A DNA stretch of 64,000 nucleotides from assembly GCF_013373865.1 (NCBI RefSeq), contig NC_050473.1, positions 2,914,001 through 2,978,000 on the forward strand, given 5' to 3'. This document shows positions 36,387 through 49,236 of this stretch, in pieces (positions within the stretch are counted from its first letter, which is position 1; the number at the start of each line of letters is the position of its first letter). This stretch comes from Monomorium pharaonis. Taxonomy: Eukaryota > Arthropoda > Insecta > Hymenoptera > Formicidae. The notes beneath the pieces were generated by a model, which did no database searches, had not been told where the DNA came from, and saw only the letters and a list, made by a program, of their open reading frames with translations. A program made the position numbers and the translations under genes.

Positions 36387-39300
36387 CTGCGAAGAAGATA
36401 CAGAGAACCCACACGGGTTGCCTCTCCCTCCCGCGCGCACCCTCTTTCTCACTGTCTCTATCTCTCGCACACGCATACTCGTCCATGCACATTCATGCTC
36501 TTTCTGCCCTTCTTCTCTTTCACGCACCTTCCGCGCGACCTGACCCCGAGATACACTCGCCCTGGGATGCGTTATGTATGAGTGAGTGATACAACATCCG
36601 CTTCAAACGAGATGGTTTCCTTTAATGTCGGCATAATTTCTTCACACGAGTCCGTACTACGCGTCTGTTAGTTTTTCCCCGGCTCCCGGGAGATCGTTTC
36701 GCTCGTATAACGCGTGTTGTGGATAAATATTAATTCTAAAAGTAATACTAAGAGGTCAATTACTGCGCGCAGCGCGAAGAAAAGGGGGGAAAAGTAAAGA
36801 AGATCAAGCTCTGAATACAAATTTTCTTCAAAGTTTGTTTAAAATCCAAGCGGGAAAAATCAACGAGATCTCACGAGTTTCCGGATTTTCATTCCAAGTT
36901 CAAATAGGAAATGGGCTTTTAAAGCTTCGTATTTAAGCCGCGGAGCGTATATATATATCACGTGAACGTATTTCTCTTAACAATGACTAATTCCCGATGC
37001 AACGTGACTTGTAGTTCTCACGCCGCACTTTAGGTCTCGAGCCGTGATCGATAACACGTTCGGGATATCTACAGCTGAAACAACGGTCTCGCAAAAAAAG
37101 AAGTTACGTTCATCACGGGGAACGATCTCGCACGAAAGCGACGTAATACAGTTATGGCTTGTAACATATATCATTGAGTACGTGAACAGGTTTTATCACT
37201 CACGTCTTCTCTCTTTCTCGCATACTCGTTCTTTAAGTCACTCTCGTTACTTCTCTCGCACACAGAGGCGCAATCACAGGCAATCCTTCATCCTTTCCTT
37301 TCCGTGTCCGTCTGCCCATCTCCATATCACATCACGTGAAAAATGAGCCACCCGCTGAAAACTCGCCAACCGATGCGATACGTAACGCTAAATTCATTTA
37401 TCCTCTTTCAGCCATAAAAAAAAAGAATTCTGCCGCTTTTAACGACAGAGATTGGACGCCACGACATATCGCGACATTAATTGCCGCGACGCGTGAATTC
37501 GATAACGCCGACGGTTTGCAGAGTGCGATTTACACCATCGGGATTGCGGGAATACGATTGCGGCGGAATCGCCGCGTTCGAGGGACGAGGGGATACGAGC
37601 GGCATGGGAAAACGGGAGCCTGGACCCGCGGAGTTTAGGAGATGGATCCATGCTGAATAAATAAAGGCGGAACTTTTGCTGATTGTGCGCCTTGTTCGCG
37701 CGAGATGCCATGCGTGTTGAAAAGTCGCAGTGAAAGAGGAACGAAGAAGGAGGAAAAAGGAAAAACAGACACGCGGGACAGACAGCGAGCAGCGAGTCCC
37801 TGTCGGACGCAAAACTTCGACTTGGAAATTAGTTCCGTCGCCCTTGCCAATTATTCCGCGCGCGGAAATTTTAATTCTACTTTAATATTACAGAAACCAG
37901 ACTTCCCCCTCCGCCTCTCTCTCTCTCTCTCTCTTTCTTTTGGTAAATTCACTTTGTTCAGTGTGCATGTATTCTATTATTTCTACTGAACTAATCTAAG
38001 GACTGATCAAGCGCAATCTGTTTTTCTTTCATACAAGAACTTAAAGAGAAAGAGAGAGAAAGAGGAGAGAAAGATTAATTCATATTTAATTTTATAAACT
38101 TGCATTTATCGCGATAAAATAAAGATTTATAACAGAATTCCTAAGATTTCGCAGAAGAATAAAATGCTCGTACATTTCCCGCTTTGTATTCGCCGAACTT
38201 TCCCAATGTTCCCTCACATTCTTCGTAATGATTAGAAGTGTCATGATCAAATGCACCTGGGAAGAGATACACGAGAAATTCGCACGAAACAGGAGAAGAA
38301 TTATCGCTGGAAAGTCATACTCGATTTCCTTCGAGCTTGTCTCGCTGTCGTCGTTAATTTTGGCGTGTTCCCTAGTCAATGACGTTAATCCGCAGTTAGA
38401 GGTCTTTTCAAAACGCTCGATCGAAGTTTCGACAGCGCGTACAGGGACATTTAACCCAGAACTTTCGATTGGACACCCTATTAAACGATACATGTCAGAT
38501 ACCTACCGCCATGAAATCTGAGACACTACTGAAGGGAGAGACCGGTTACTCATCCCACGACCGTTCACCTACTTTACAATAACTGACCCAGTTAACTTCA
38601 TTCCCAAGTTCTCTTCTTCCCCCTTACAAAACTCACAATATTACTTCGGCTCTCTGCCAAGAGTGGAAACTATTTTACCTTTACGTACTCGCACGTTCCA
38701 TTAGCGCGTCGCCGTCAACGATGTTATTTTATTGACTTTATTAACGACTCCACCAACCTCACCACAGCATCGCAGAGAAGAAGTCTCGATAAATACAATA
38801 AACGAATAATCCAATCAAAAGTTTTTCCGCTCGATTTCCCGTACGTAGTCGCCGTTAGCCGTTCTGGTACAAAGTCTTTTCGAGATATCCAATGTATATA
38901 CGGCCGTTTCGAGTCGCTTGCAGATATACAGATCGATTTGCAGCTTACGTTCTCAGCCAAATTGCTCCTTCGCGGTAAAGTATGCTTACAGTATCGCGAC
39001 TAAACACGCGAGATTTCTTTGTCCGTTCGATTAAATGTGGAAACGGGTGAAGCTGAATCCGCTTAAATCTAAAGCTAACGCGAGTTTCACATGCACGGTC
39101 GCGTTTGACCACGGTGTTCGTCATTCCTCGAGCGGAGCCAGAAAAAAAATATAATCGAATTAATGAGATAATCTCGTGTTTTCTTCAATCATCCGAGAGC
39201 CGGTCGACGTTTTCTGAAAAGAAAATACTCGGTCTCGTAATTCTTGAGACAATAAAAAGTTCTTCAAACTTCTCTTCACTTATTTAAAGTGGCACAGTAA

Positions 39301-39892
39301 AATATTAAACTACAGACTTTATTCGGGAACATCCTTCACATCACTTTGCATGAGAAACAGTTCAATCAACATAAAAAATGTGACAGTCTTTTCTCTCTCT
39401 TCTTTTTCGGGAAAAAATGTCTTGTGTAATATTAGCAATCAATTTTTACAATATCTGCGCTTTATAAAGTTAAAGTCTATCATAAATTTAACGATTATCT
39501 AGTTTCGAGAGATTGTGGTGACCTAAACTTCCACTTAATTTATGTCCTCCCGAAAAGGAAGGAGATCAGGTTTCAATGAAAAATATCGTGTTTGTTTCTC
39601 GCTACTTTCTGGAGGAGTCGCGAAATAAAGATATGTACCTGCGACGTAACGCGAAAAGTGAGCAACGCAAGACACGTTGAAGTGTCTCGCTCGTCTGCCT
39701 CTGCCGCTTCTACGATCGTGTCGTGCCTCTACAACAACGCCATGACGGTGTTAATAAATGACATTCCGTTATCTATTTACCCTCCGATATTTTCCGCCTT
39801 GGACATTATATACGTCGATAAATTGAAAAGCTCCGTTAAGGAATTTGTTGGAGAAAAAAAGAACAAAAGGTTTTGCGAAAGCAAAATAATCT

Positions 39893-40022
39893 AAGAGAAA
39901 ATTGAAAACGTCTTATTTAAGTTGTAGGTCGTTTAATTACTAAAAATCGAGATATCATAAATTTCTATACGAGTAATAATCGGAATGTTACCGGATAACT
40001 CAAGAGAAAATTGAAAACGTCT
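39893..40022. repeat. Pair of identical 21-bp direct repeats
   Basis: AAGAGAAAATTGAAAACGTCT occurs at 39893-39913 and again at 40002-40022. Weaker similarity follows both copies, with AATTACT and AAAATCGAG in the same order. This suggests an old tandem duplication with a period of about 109 bp. Confidence 0.8.
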
Positions 40023-43000
40023 CGTTCGAACCGCGGTTATTCAATTACTGATTGTTGAAAATCGAGCAATTACAACGCCAGAGAAAGAAGAGAAAGAGAG
40101 AAAGAGAGAAGTCTTTAAAAACCAGAAATAATAGTCCGGCTCGTATATTTTCCAATGAAACAGAGGTAACGTCAACGCTGGCAATGAACTCCGTTACATT
40201 CGTTCTTATCGCGTTGGGAAATGAAGAATTTTTTATGGAAATCCTATGACATACTTGTCGGGTCCTCGTAAAAGGTTGCTTTGTCAAGAACGATTGTACG
40301 ACTTCAGAACAGTGCGCTTATTTTCATTTCAGAATAAAGTAACGCTCAGTATCGCTTTTCTACTTTAGGGGCGCACCAAGCATAATTTCCAAAATAAATT
40401 TCACAAAATTTAACTCAAAGTGTTTGTTTCGTCGAAAAATTGTAAAATTAAGGAAAAGCAGGAAGAGAGGCAGTAATAAATAAGAAAAAAAATTATTTTT
40501 TCTTTATCTCTCATGAATGACTTATTCGTAAAAGAAAAAAAAACACGATAGTGTTTTAACATTTGAAACAAAAAAAAAATGCAATGTGTAATGATAATTT
40601 TAAAATAATGCGCGGTATCAGACGGTTAAAAACACGTTTTATTTATTGTTCTAAAAATTCTGCTTTTATGGATAAGGATTTACGCGGAACGCGTGATGAA
40701 GCATTTATGTTTCCAGTTAACGGTGAAAAATATTTAGCGATGTTCTCACTCAACTCTCGAATATCAGGGAATCCGTATACGCTTCTGACGAACTTCTCGT
40801 GATATGTACAGTAGAATACGGGTGATCACGTAATCTAACGAGTACTTGCGTTTCTGATTAAAAATCACCGCTGGCATGCTCTTCACGTTCTCTCAGACGG
40901 AAAATGTACGAACGCGGGATTCGGAGCGAGACCATTACATAGTTTACTTAAGATGCACACGGATGCTCACGACTTATAGTCCCCTCGCTTCAATTAGAAA
41001 GTAATTAACCGCGTTATCGTGTGACAATTGGAGTACTAGCGATGTAATGAGAATCTAACGAATCCGATTTCTTTAAAGTTGCGTGTACAACTCGACAAGT
41101 ATGCATCATTCTACTTATAATATTTAAGACATCAATAAAGAAGATATAAAAAAATATTTCGCAACTTAAAATAAAATAAAAAAGTTGTGTCCTATTTCTG
41201 ACTTAAAATCTGTCATTATCGCGCGAATTTCTTTAATCTCTTTTCCGTAAGGTTTTTTTTTATTGAAAGCAGATTTGTTCATTAAAATAGTCTTTCCTCG
41301 AGGAAAAAAAAATTCAGCCTCGCGATAAAGACGACTGTTTCACGATATCTCCGCGAGAGGTAATATTACGGTCCGCGATATCGCACGACAAGAAAGTATT
41401 GCCTCGAGATATAATTCCGAGCCAGAAGAAAATCTCACGTTTTGCATCCAAGCGAAAACGGGTCGCGTCTCCGTCGAACGCGAGAGAGCTCTCTGTAATT
41501 GGCCTGAGAATAATAATCCACGCTGAAATGATCGCCGGATCGAATTATTAGAGCTGCACTAACGTCATTAGAGCAAACTTGGTCGGCGTATCGATACACG
41601 AAAAACGTTATCGTGTTATAGGATTCCCCAATAAACAGCGTATAAATCATCGTCTATCTCAGGTTCACTCTCCATTCTCTTTGCAAATTAATTGTGAAAT
41701 CAGTTCAGGGCCGATAGTGCAACGCGAATAACAGTTGGACTCGACTGATTTTAAGTTAGCAATCTTTCAATATTTTTATTCAGAAATTCGCAAACGTGTG
41801 ATTTGAAAGCATTTGGATATATAGAAAGTATATCGATATATTGCACACTCCAACTTTAAAACTAAAATTTTTGTATTAAATTTTCGACTCAATATTAAAT
41901 ATTTTAAAAATATTTTTTAAATATTTATAAACAAGACTGATATGGCATGAATTTCAGATTTTTCCATTTCGATTTATTAAGCGTAACATCCAGCTTCATA
42001 ACATTCTTTATCTGCCATGATTGATGAAACAAACTGAAAAGCTTTTCCGTAAAATTTCGCTCTATTAGGATTTGCCGGATTATATTTTCTCGCGCTTACT
42101 TGCACGCAAGATTTCACCGAGTTATCATTCCCATTATCGCTTTCGCTGTGAAACGAGAGTTGCCCGAGGTGGAAAGACGAACATTGGATCGCACGTTGAA
42201 AAAGCTTCGACGCGATCAACCGAGTGTATAAGAAGGAGATTAAGTCTCGTTCCTTTCGAACTTCGAGAACGAACTTTAATGGTGGCCGAAGCAATCGAGA
42301 GCTTAAACATTTCGCAAAGAGCACGGTGAATTGAGAGGTTTCAAGTTAGTGATGAGCCTTAAAACTTCTCTTTTATCCTGCTTTGATACGTGTCAACATA
42401 TTTTTCATCTGACTAGCGTGAAATCCCTGTGCGAACTGAATTTCTCATTAGGCATCATAATATTTTTTGCGAAAACATTGGAAAGAAGAAAATTAAAAAC
42501 TTCTCTTTAGAAAAAAATAGGGAAAGAAGAGATTAAACTGTATTTAGAAAAATATAAGAATAAAAATACAAGAGCAGTAAACATAGAAAAAATAAAAAAT
42601 GATAGAACATAAAATTAGGATAATTAATTCTTTGCAAAAACATTACGCTTATATTCTGTATCAATTCAATCTATCGTTAATTCAGTCGTATTTCTCATGC
42701 ACATATTCCTTTAATTTATACTACTGTAATCAGATAAAGCGCGCATGTATTTTGTACAAATATATAATATATATAATTTCCATTATATTACAGCAAATAT
42801 ACAGTTGATTTAAATAAATGTATGACTCATTTATAATACATGCTATCTAATGTGTACTATCGCAAAGGATTAAAGTTTCCATCTGCAAAATCAGCATGAA
42901 AAAAATTATTTTGTGTGTTGGCGATAGTAAAAAATTGATAACAAAAAGTTTATGTTACCTAATAATTTATAACAAAATGTAAAAAATTTTCAGTTTTTTT

Positions 43001-43672
43001 AACATTATGCTTCACCGTGTTAAATTTCTCTCACGAGAAAAACTGAGTTTTCGAAAATAAATTTTTATAGAGATACAAGTTTTGAAAAATTAAAACTATT
43101 CAACGTTTCTGACTACCGTATCCTATCAACTTCAATATTTTACCCGCGTATATTCAGATAATATTCAGATAATCGTGTTACGTGCCGCTTGCACAATCCG
43201 GAGTAAAAAAGTCATTATTTGTGACAAACACTCGGCTGAAGCAAAGTGTATATACCAAGTGTATATATCAGTTGTATACATAGTAAATATTTCACATTGG
43301 GAATTAGCGTATTCATTGGACACGCGTGTAATTACTAGGCGGAAGGGGGAGAAATGTTACATATGTTCAAATGTTGAAGCGAAACACGAGAGGGTGACTC
43401 TCACTCGCAAATTCATCATCGCCCGATTAAAGTCCAATCCATTATGATCGCGAAATGTTACGCCTGAAATTTACCACGTCGTTTTGAAAGTGTATTTTCG
43501 ATGCATGTGACGTTGCCGAAACGCATTGCAACGCGAAAATCGAATAATGAGGACGATCCGCTATTATAGCTTAAAGTGATTTGAATTACTACAATTTGCG
43601 TAAAAGTATTTTGTGAATTGATAATTTCACGATGTTACTTTGCGAACATAACTTACCGTCATTATATACATA

Positions 43673-43676
<4 letters not shown>

Positions 43677-43759
<83 letters not shown>
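43677..43759. repeat. (GA)n microsatellite, about 83 bp
   Basis: GA repeat on the plus strand with one AAAG interruption near 43712-43716. Confidence 0.97.
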
Positions 43760-43761
<2 letters not shown>

Positions 43762-45872
43762 CGGTAATTAACCAGTAATTAATACTTTGTTTTGCACGAT
43801 TAACTGAGAATTTTATTTCACTAATATCGTTTTGTACTGACAGCTATTAAAAAACTGCTATGATATATTAATGCTTTACGTTTTGTTGTCTGTAACAAAT
43901 GTAAAATAATGCAGCGAGATTCGTTAAATATTCGATCAAGTGCTACACGTGGAAACTCAAAGTACTTGACGTATTTTCACTGTTTAACCTACACAATAGC
44001 TTTGATCTCTACGATTTCGATTGAGGCGTAAACAAAATATTAATCCGGAATACTTGTAATTTTTTCATAAACACATAGATATCGGAAACTTTTGATGTCT
44101 GTTTACATTATGTAAAAAAAACCTTAAAAAGTTTGCAAAAAAATTGTAAGGATTTTATCGCGTTTGGTTTTAAATAAGAAATCTTATTTTTTTTTTTTCC
44201 CCCATTAAAGACTAGAGTAGCTAAAGTTTAATAAGGTAGCAAGTTTATGTGAGGTCTAAAAAGGGGATATTCTAGTATATACTATATCGTTGCTACATAG
44301 GTAGTCACGCTTATCGTTAAATATTGGATATTAATGCACGTTGAAAGCAAAATCATTAGTGGCACTTAGAGCACTCCCGCCATGAGCGGGGTCAAACAAA
44401 CCAAGTATAAAATAAAATTTACCAAGTATTGCAATTTGCACGTGGCATAGAAACGTCACAGGAAATGCAGCAAACAGCCATAGGCGCAATTAACTGTTGT
44501 CATGATCACAACGGGATTCGAGAAACGCCCAAAGAAAAAAGTACGACGAAATTCAGCAGCGACTTTTTCCGCATTTTGGTTTTGTGCGAATTAATTCGTG
44601 CAAATTTGAACCGACGCAACCTGCGTACCGAGAGAAGACAGAGACCCATTTCGAGATTATATAGCGTACTGTCTGTCAATTGGGAACAACCAGTCGCCCT
44701 TTTTTTAGTAAAGAGAGGAAAAAGTCGAGGAAAATGGTTAAAGGAGAATCTTGTGTATGGTTCAGCGTTATCTAATTTTCTATAAAACCCCATCTTCAGA
44801 GATGCACTCGGGATATTTTTCTTTGCTATTTCTTTCCTGGTTCACGTAAAAAAAGCAGCAGCAGTCAATCGCCTCTATTCAAAAACCTCCCTGTATATAC
44901 GCGAGCACACATAAAAATTATAGAAATTGATTGAATCTCCTTGATTGGACACTTAAATCAGTGGCGGCTGATTGATGCGCTTAAATTAGTATGCAATTGA
45001 TCAATTGTACAGCGGGACAAGAAATATAGAGTAGTTATACCCTGCGTAAATGAGAAATATAAAGTAGTTATTTCTGAGCATATGTATATAGGCAAATTTC
45101 CGTGTACCTCTCAATCATGTTTCTTAAATTAACAATTAACGACCGATATTTAACGTGTGCATTATGCATTATTTCTCAATCAATTATATATGTTTCAGTT
45201 TTAATGCAGTTCCATGCAAGAAGAAGATAGAAAAATATTTATTATTGAGGGAGAACGAAGCACACAGATAGATGTATTTATTCCATAAACTTTGATCTCA
45301 TGCCGCATGGCATGATGTGCAGAATATAATTACAAATTTAATCGCACGTAACAGAACGCACACGTTAACGAGTTTCATGTTTAATGAGCTTAACGTTAAA
45401 TTGTTAACTAATATGATGGACGCGGAAACAGCATTCATAATAAATTGTAGGAAAGGACAATCATTAGTTCCCGCACTAGCAATCTTTTAATTATGATGAT
45501 TTTATAATCTGCGTATTTGCATTTCGCAATCAGAAATTTGAGATACATGAAAATAATAAATTAATAAATTAATATAACTTAAATAGTAAATAATAAATTA
45601 ATATGACTAATTTCAGTCGATATAATATAATATATATGACATATTTTAAATACATAAACATAGATAAATTCACTTTCTAAAGAATCTTAACGTTCAAACG
45701 TGTAACACGGAAATCTGCTCATATTAAAACCACCATAAAAACATATAAAAAAATTAGTTGCGCGAAACTGTTTTTCCATCTACGTATCATCGCGCGTGAC
45801 AAAACGCAAAGAGCTAAAAATCAGAACAATTACAAATGATCAAGATGCAAGGATGCGTCAGAAATCACTAAC

Positions 45873-46081
45873 CTCGATCCTCCGTGGCTGTTGGACCGCC
45901 TACCGCTGCTCTCCTCATCCTCATCGTCTTCTTCGTCCCTCGAGGTAGCTAGCGACTGGGGAACCGAAGAGGGAGCGCTGCTGCCAGAATCGGGCCCGGG
46001 GCCCATCCTCGAACCGGAAGCACTGCTGCAAGACGGCACCAGACCACCCTCTCCCTGCCCTTCCTCCTCCACCCGATCCAC
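45873..46081 (-). CDS. Cngl: CNG channel exon: acidic, Ser-rich N-terminal region
   Basis: This internal exon encodes residues 1-69 of the visible protein plus two bases of residue 70. It begins with Val after the acceptor ACATTACAG and ends before the donor GTTAGT, with phase 0 in and phase 2 out. The encoded segment is low complexity. It runs from a Glu/Gly stretch (VEEEGQGEGG) through Ser/Pro/Gly-rich sequence to an acidic run (DEEDDEDEESS). No folded domain is visible, as expected for the cytosolic N terminus of a CNG subunit. Its two-base overhang AG joins the first base G of the next exon as Arg, which ties the two exons together. The polypyrimidine tract before the acceptor is weak. 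The open frame continues upstream as far as an ATG at 46162, so a start there is formally possible, but that stretch is AT-rich and looks intronic. Confidence 0.7.
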
Positions 46082-47351
46082 CTGTAATGTTACATAACCA
46101 TTCAATTTTTTTTTTTTAATTAATGTTCCAAAAATATGCGTAATAAAATAAATCAACTGCATAGGTAATCGATTTAATTTCTTTCTATTTGAATAAGTTA
46201 TTCAAATGTATATTTTGTGTAAACTTAATTATAACAGAAATTTTAATTCAATGTTAAATAATACCAAATTCTATTTAATCAGTACATTGGGAGATTAAAT
46301 AAAGGATTATAAACTTTAGAATTGACCCGCGCAAATCAATGATGTACAGAGTGACATTTCGTGGATCAAAACGCGGCAAGAACGCGACAACTTTTTCCAT
46401 CATGTCGCCTACACAGATATCGAGATCATTGGCTTAGTAATACAAAAGGTCATAGATATCACAAACGACAGCGTTCAATAGCACGTTATATTTGATCATA
46501 AAAAGCCAGAAAGCATTACCATTTAAAAGGGGATTTTCTTTGCGCCTTCGGCGTCATTTTACGATACAGAAATGACTAAAATGGCAGGAAGCTACATATC
46601 GTTAGCAATATTGCTCTGCTTCGATATATAAAAGACACTTTAATATATTTTTATTTGAAGTATTTCGATATATCACGCCCTTAAATCAATATTCTATTCC
46701 GTTGCGTTGGAAGACCGATCACGCGTCCAGGAGCTCATCAAGCCGTATCCAGACCAAGCAAACAGGCACGAACAAACACGAATAAACAACTTGGTTCAAT
46801 GAGTGCAAACGGCGGCAGCGTCGCAAGTCCTCGTATTTGTTCGCGCTCGTTCAGTTTGGACTCGACTTTAAATCATTGATTGGATGAGCGTGCTCTCGGA
46901 TGAAGTGCTCTCGTTTCTCACCTTGTGACCGATCACGCGTGCACGAAAAGCTGCTTGAACGATGAGCAATCTCTTGGTATTTCGGAGGCAAAACGGAACG
47001 TTATATCTGATTAAAATGAAACTGTTGAAATTTCAAAGAATTGCGATTTCCAGTGTTTGATCTCTCTGCCATTAAAAATCGATACAGGAATCATAGCTAA
47101 TCTCGATTCACAAAAATTTCCAATTGGAAGTCGTAAAAGTTACATGATGGGTTGTCTAATTGGAAGAGTGGAAAACAGAATAGTGAATACGTACCGTAAT
47201 CTACTTACTGCACCGGATACTTTTAATTAGCTCTGACAGAGAATAGTAGTAGGAAAACAGAGAACAAAACAAAATAAGTTGGATCATGTACAGAATGTTT
47301 CTACGATAAATCTAAACTTGCACTTACATTTTCTGGCTAATTCAAAGCTAA

Positions 47352-47393
47352 TTTTTACAGCAAAAGTCACAATTTTTATAGCAAAAGTCACAA
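47352..47393. repeat. 21-bp tandem duplication
   Basis: TTTTTACAGCAAAAGTCACA plus one A (47352-47372) is followed immediately by the same 21 bases with one C to T change (47373-47393). Confidence 0.9.
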
Positions 47394-49196
47394 GCATATT
47401 TAGATTTTCCATTTTTTTCTATAATTTTGCAATTTTAAATATTAAATAATTTGATTAACTTCAAATTAAAATTCTTTAAAGTAGTATCTATTTTTAAATC
47501 AAATGTCTATTAACATGTAAAATGAAATTAAAAAATAATACTTTGACATTTTTTCTATTATAAATTGATTAACAAAAAGTTTTCCAATTTCAATAGTTCT
47601 AAAGCTACATGCACCTTGATACTTTCATCAAGAAAGGATTTTCAACTTTATTAGCTAATCTCTGTTATAATTAAGATCGAGAGTTGTGGAATGTCCTGTA
47701 TATTTCGCAATACCATGAGAGTGAGAGAAAATGCGTAATTGCATGACAAAGGATGCAAAAGTTGTTTACATCCAAAGCTCGAGGCGATATGCAAAATGCA
47801 ATCGTGAACTCGCCGTCGGAGATTATAAACTTTAATTAACGAGATGTTGTTCCACCTTTAATAAATGATATTTCCTTGATGTTAACCAGTAAATTCCACG
47901 AATCTCAATTCTGAGATTATCATGAAAAAAAAAAAAAAGTATGGTACACATATACACACACACACATAGTATTAAAATTACATCTATAATTAATTCTTTA
48001 CATTTTTAAGATTTTCATATTTTATATTCTAATAATTTATATTTTAAACAAATCAATAAACAAACAAAATACATTTTCCTACACTCCTAAATTCATCAGT
48101 AACGCACATAATCGAATCTACGTACACACAATTCGGAAAATAGATTTATCTCTCAATGCCATTGCGGTTGGTTAGAACTTGTGTTTCGTTTTAGGATCCT
48201 TGTGGTTAGATCTCTCTGTTCCGTTACGAGTTCTCAGTTCAAAACCTTAGCAGCTTAACTAACTGACCGAGAGAGAAAATACACCGCGCGTCTCTCCGAG
48301 AGGTCTTGTTTGCTGCAATTCGATGGAGCATTTATTGGAATATGAGAGATAAAATGTGTACTTACAGAGAATAAAAACTATTGTTTTCTTTTACTTAGAT
48401 ATTAAATTTAACTGTACTTTGCACGCGTATCTTATCCCGAAATGCACGTTGCTACTCGCGAAAGCGCCTGATTACATTACAATTTTTTTCCTCTTCTGTC
48501 CGCTAATGCGTGGAAGGATTTTCATGATTCTCACAAACGCGCCGGGGGCGTTAAAAAACAAATTATCCGTTTGTGTATTTGAAAGAGTTACGCGCACGAG
48601 AAGTGTTTAATGTGTCGAAAGAAAAGCGATACGCGGATGAACTCCCCTGGTATATACGATATCCGTGCATATGAACTGGACAAATAAGTATATAGCACAG
48701 CAGATATATAGATATATAGATATATATGTAGACACGAATACATATGTGCATAAGCAAGCATAGTTGATATACATATAGTTTATACATATACCATTCTGAT
48801 TTACATATTCGCTTGAATTTTACCAGAGCGCGCACACAAAGACTCATCCGTACATTACATTTTATTTCGAATTCAGATACATCGGAAGTGTCAAGCGCAT
48901 TAAATAAAGCTGCTAAACAGTTCGTTCTCGCTTCGTTTCTTTCGGTCATACAGAAACGGCCGACGTCGCGAATAATATTCGTTTGAAGAGCAAATAAAAG
49001 TTAAATGGAACTCGCGGGCGGGGCAACTTTGAGCTGCTTTTATCGGCAACGAAATATCTCGCGCTCGTGGTATTTACGTTATCGCGTTACGGGCAGTTTC
49101 GAAATCGAAGTTACGGCCGCAGAACGGTGGTCCCAACGTCGTAACGTGACCGATGGTAAAGATCGGTCCGGCGATTCGATGAGCGTTCGCTAAAAT

Positions 49197-49236
49197 GTAC
49201 AATATATAATGTACGTGTACAATATATAACGTGTAT
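49197..49236. repeat. Short palindromic tandem repeat
   Basis: GTACAATATATAATGTACGT is followed by a second, slightly diverged copy beginning GTACAATATATAACGTGTA. Each unit is itself nearly self-complementary. Confidence 0.75.

Larger units (their letters stand above)
36387..45872 (-). other. CNG intron, 9.5 kb
   Basis: It runs from donor GTTAGT at 45872 to acceptor TTCTTCGCAG ending at 36387, phase 2 on both sides. It contains CT (about 37917-37934) and GA (43677-43759) microsatellites and a 21-bp direct repeat pair at 39893/40002. No gene was recognised; open frames such as 44429-44785 (plus) show no familiar motif. Confidence 0.75.

Noticed and set aside
46082..46162. ATG at 46162 as the channel start codon
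   Set aside because: The sequence between it and 46082 is AT-rich with an A/T run and a clear acceptor, more like intron than coding sequence.
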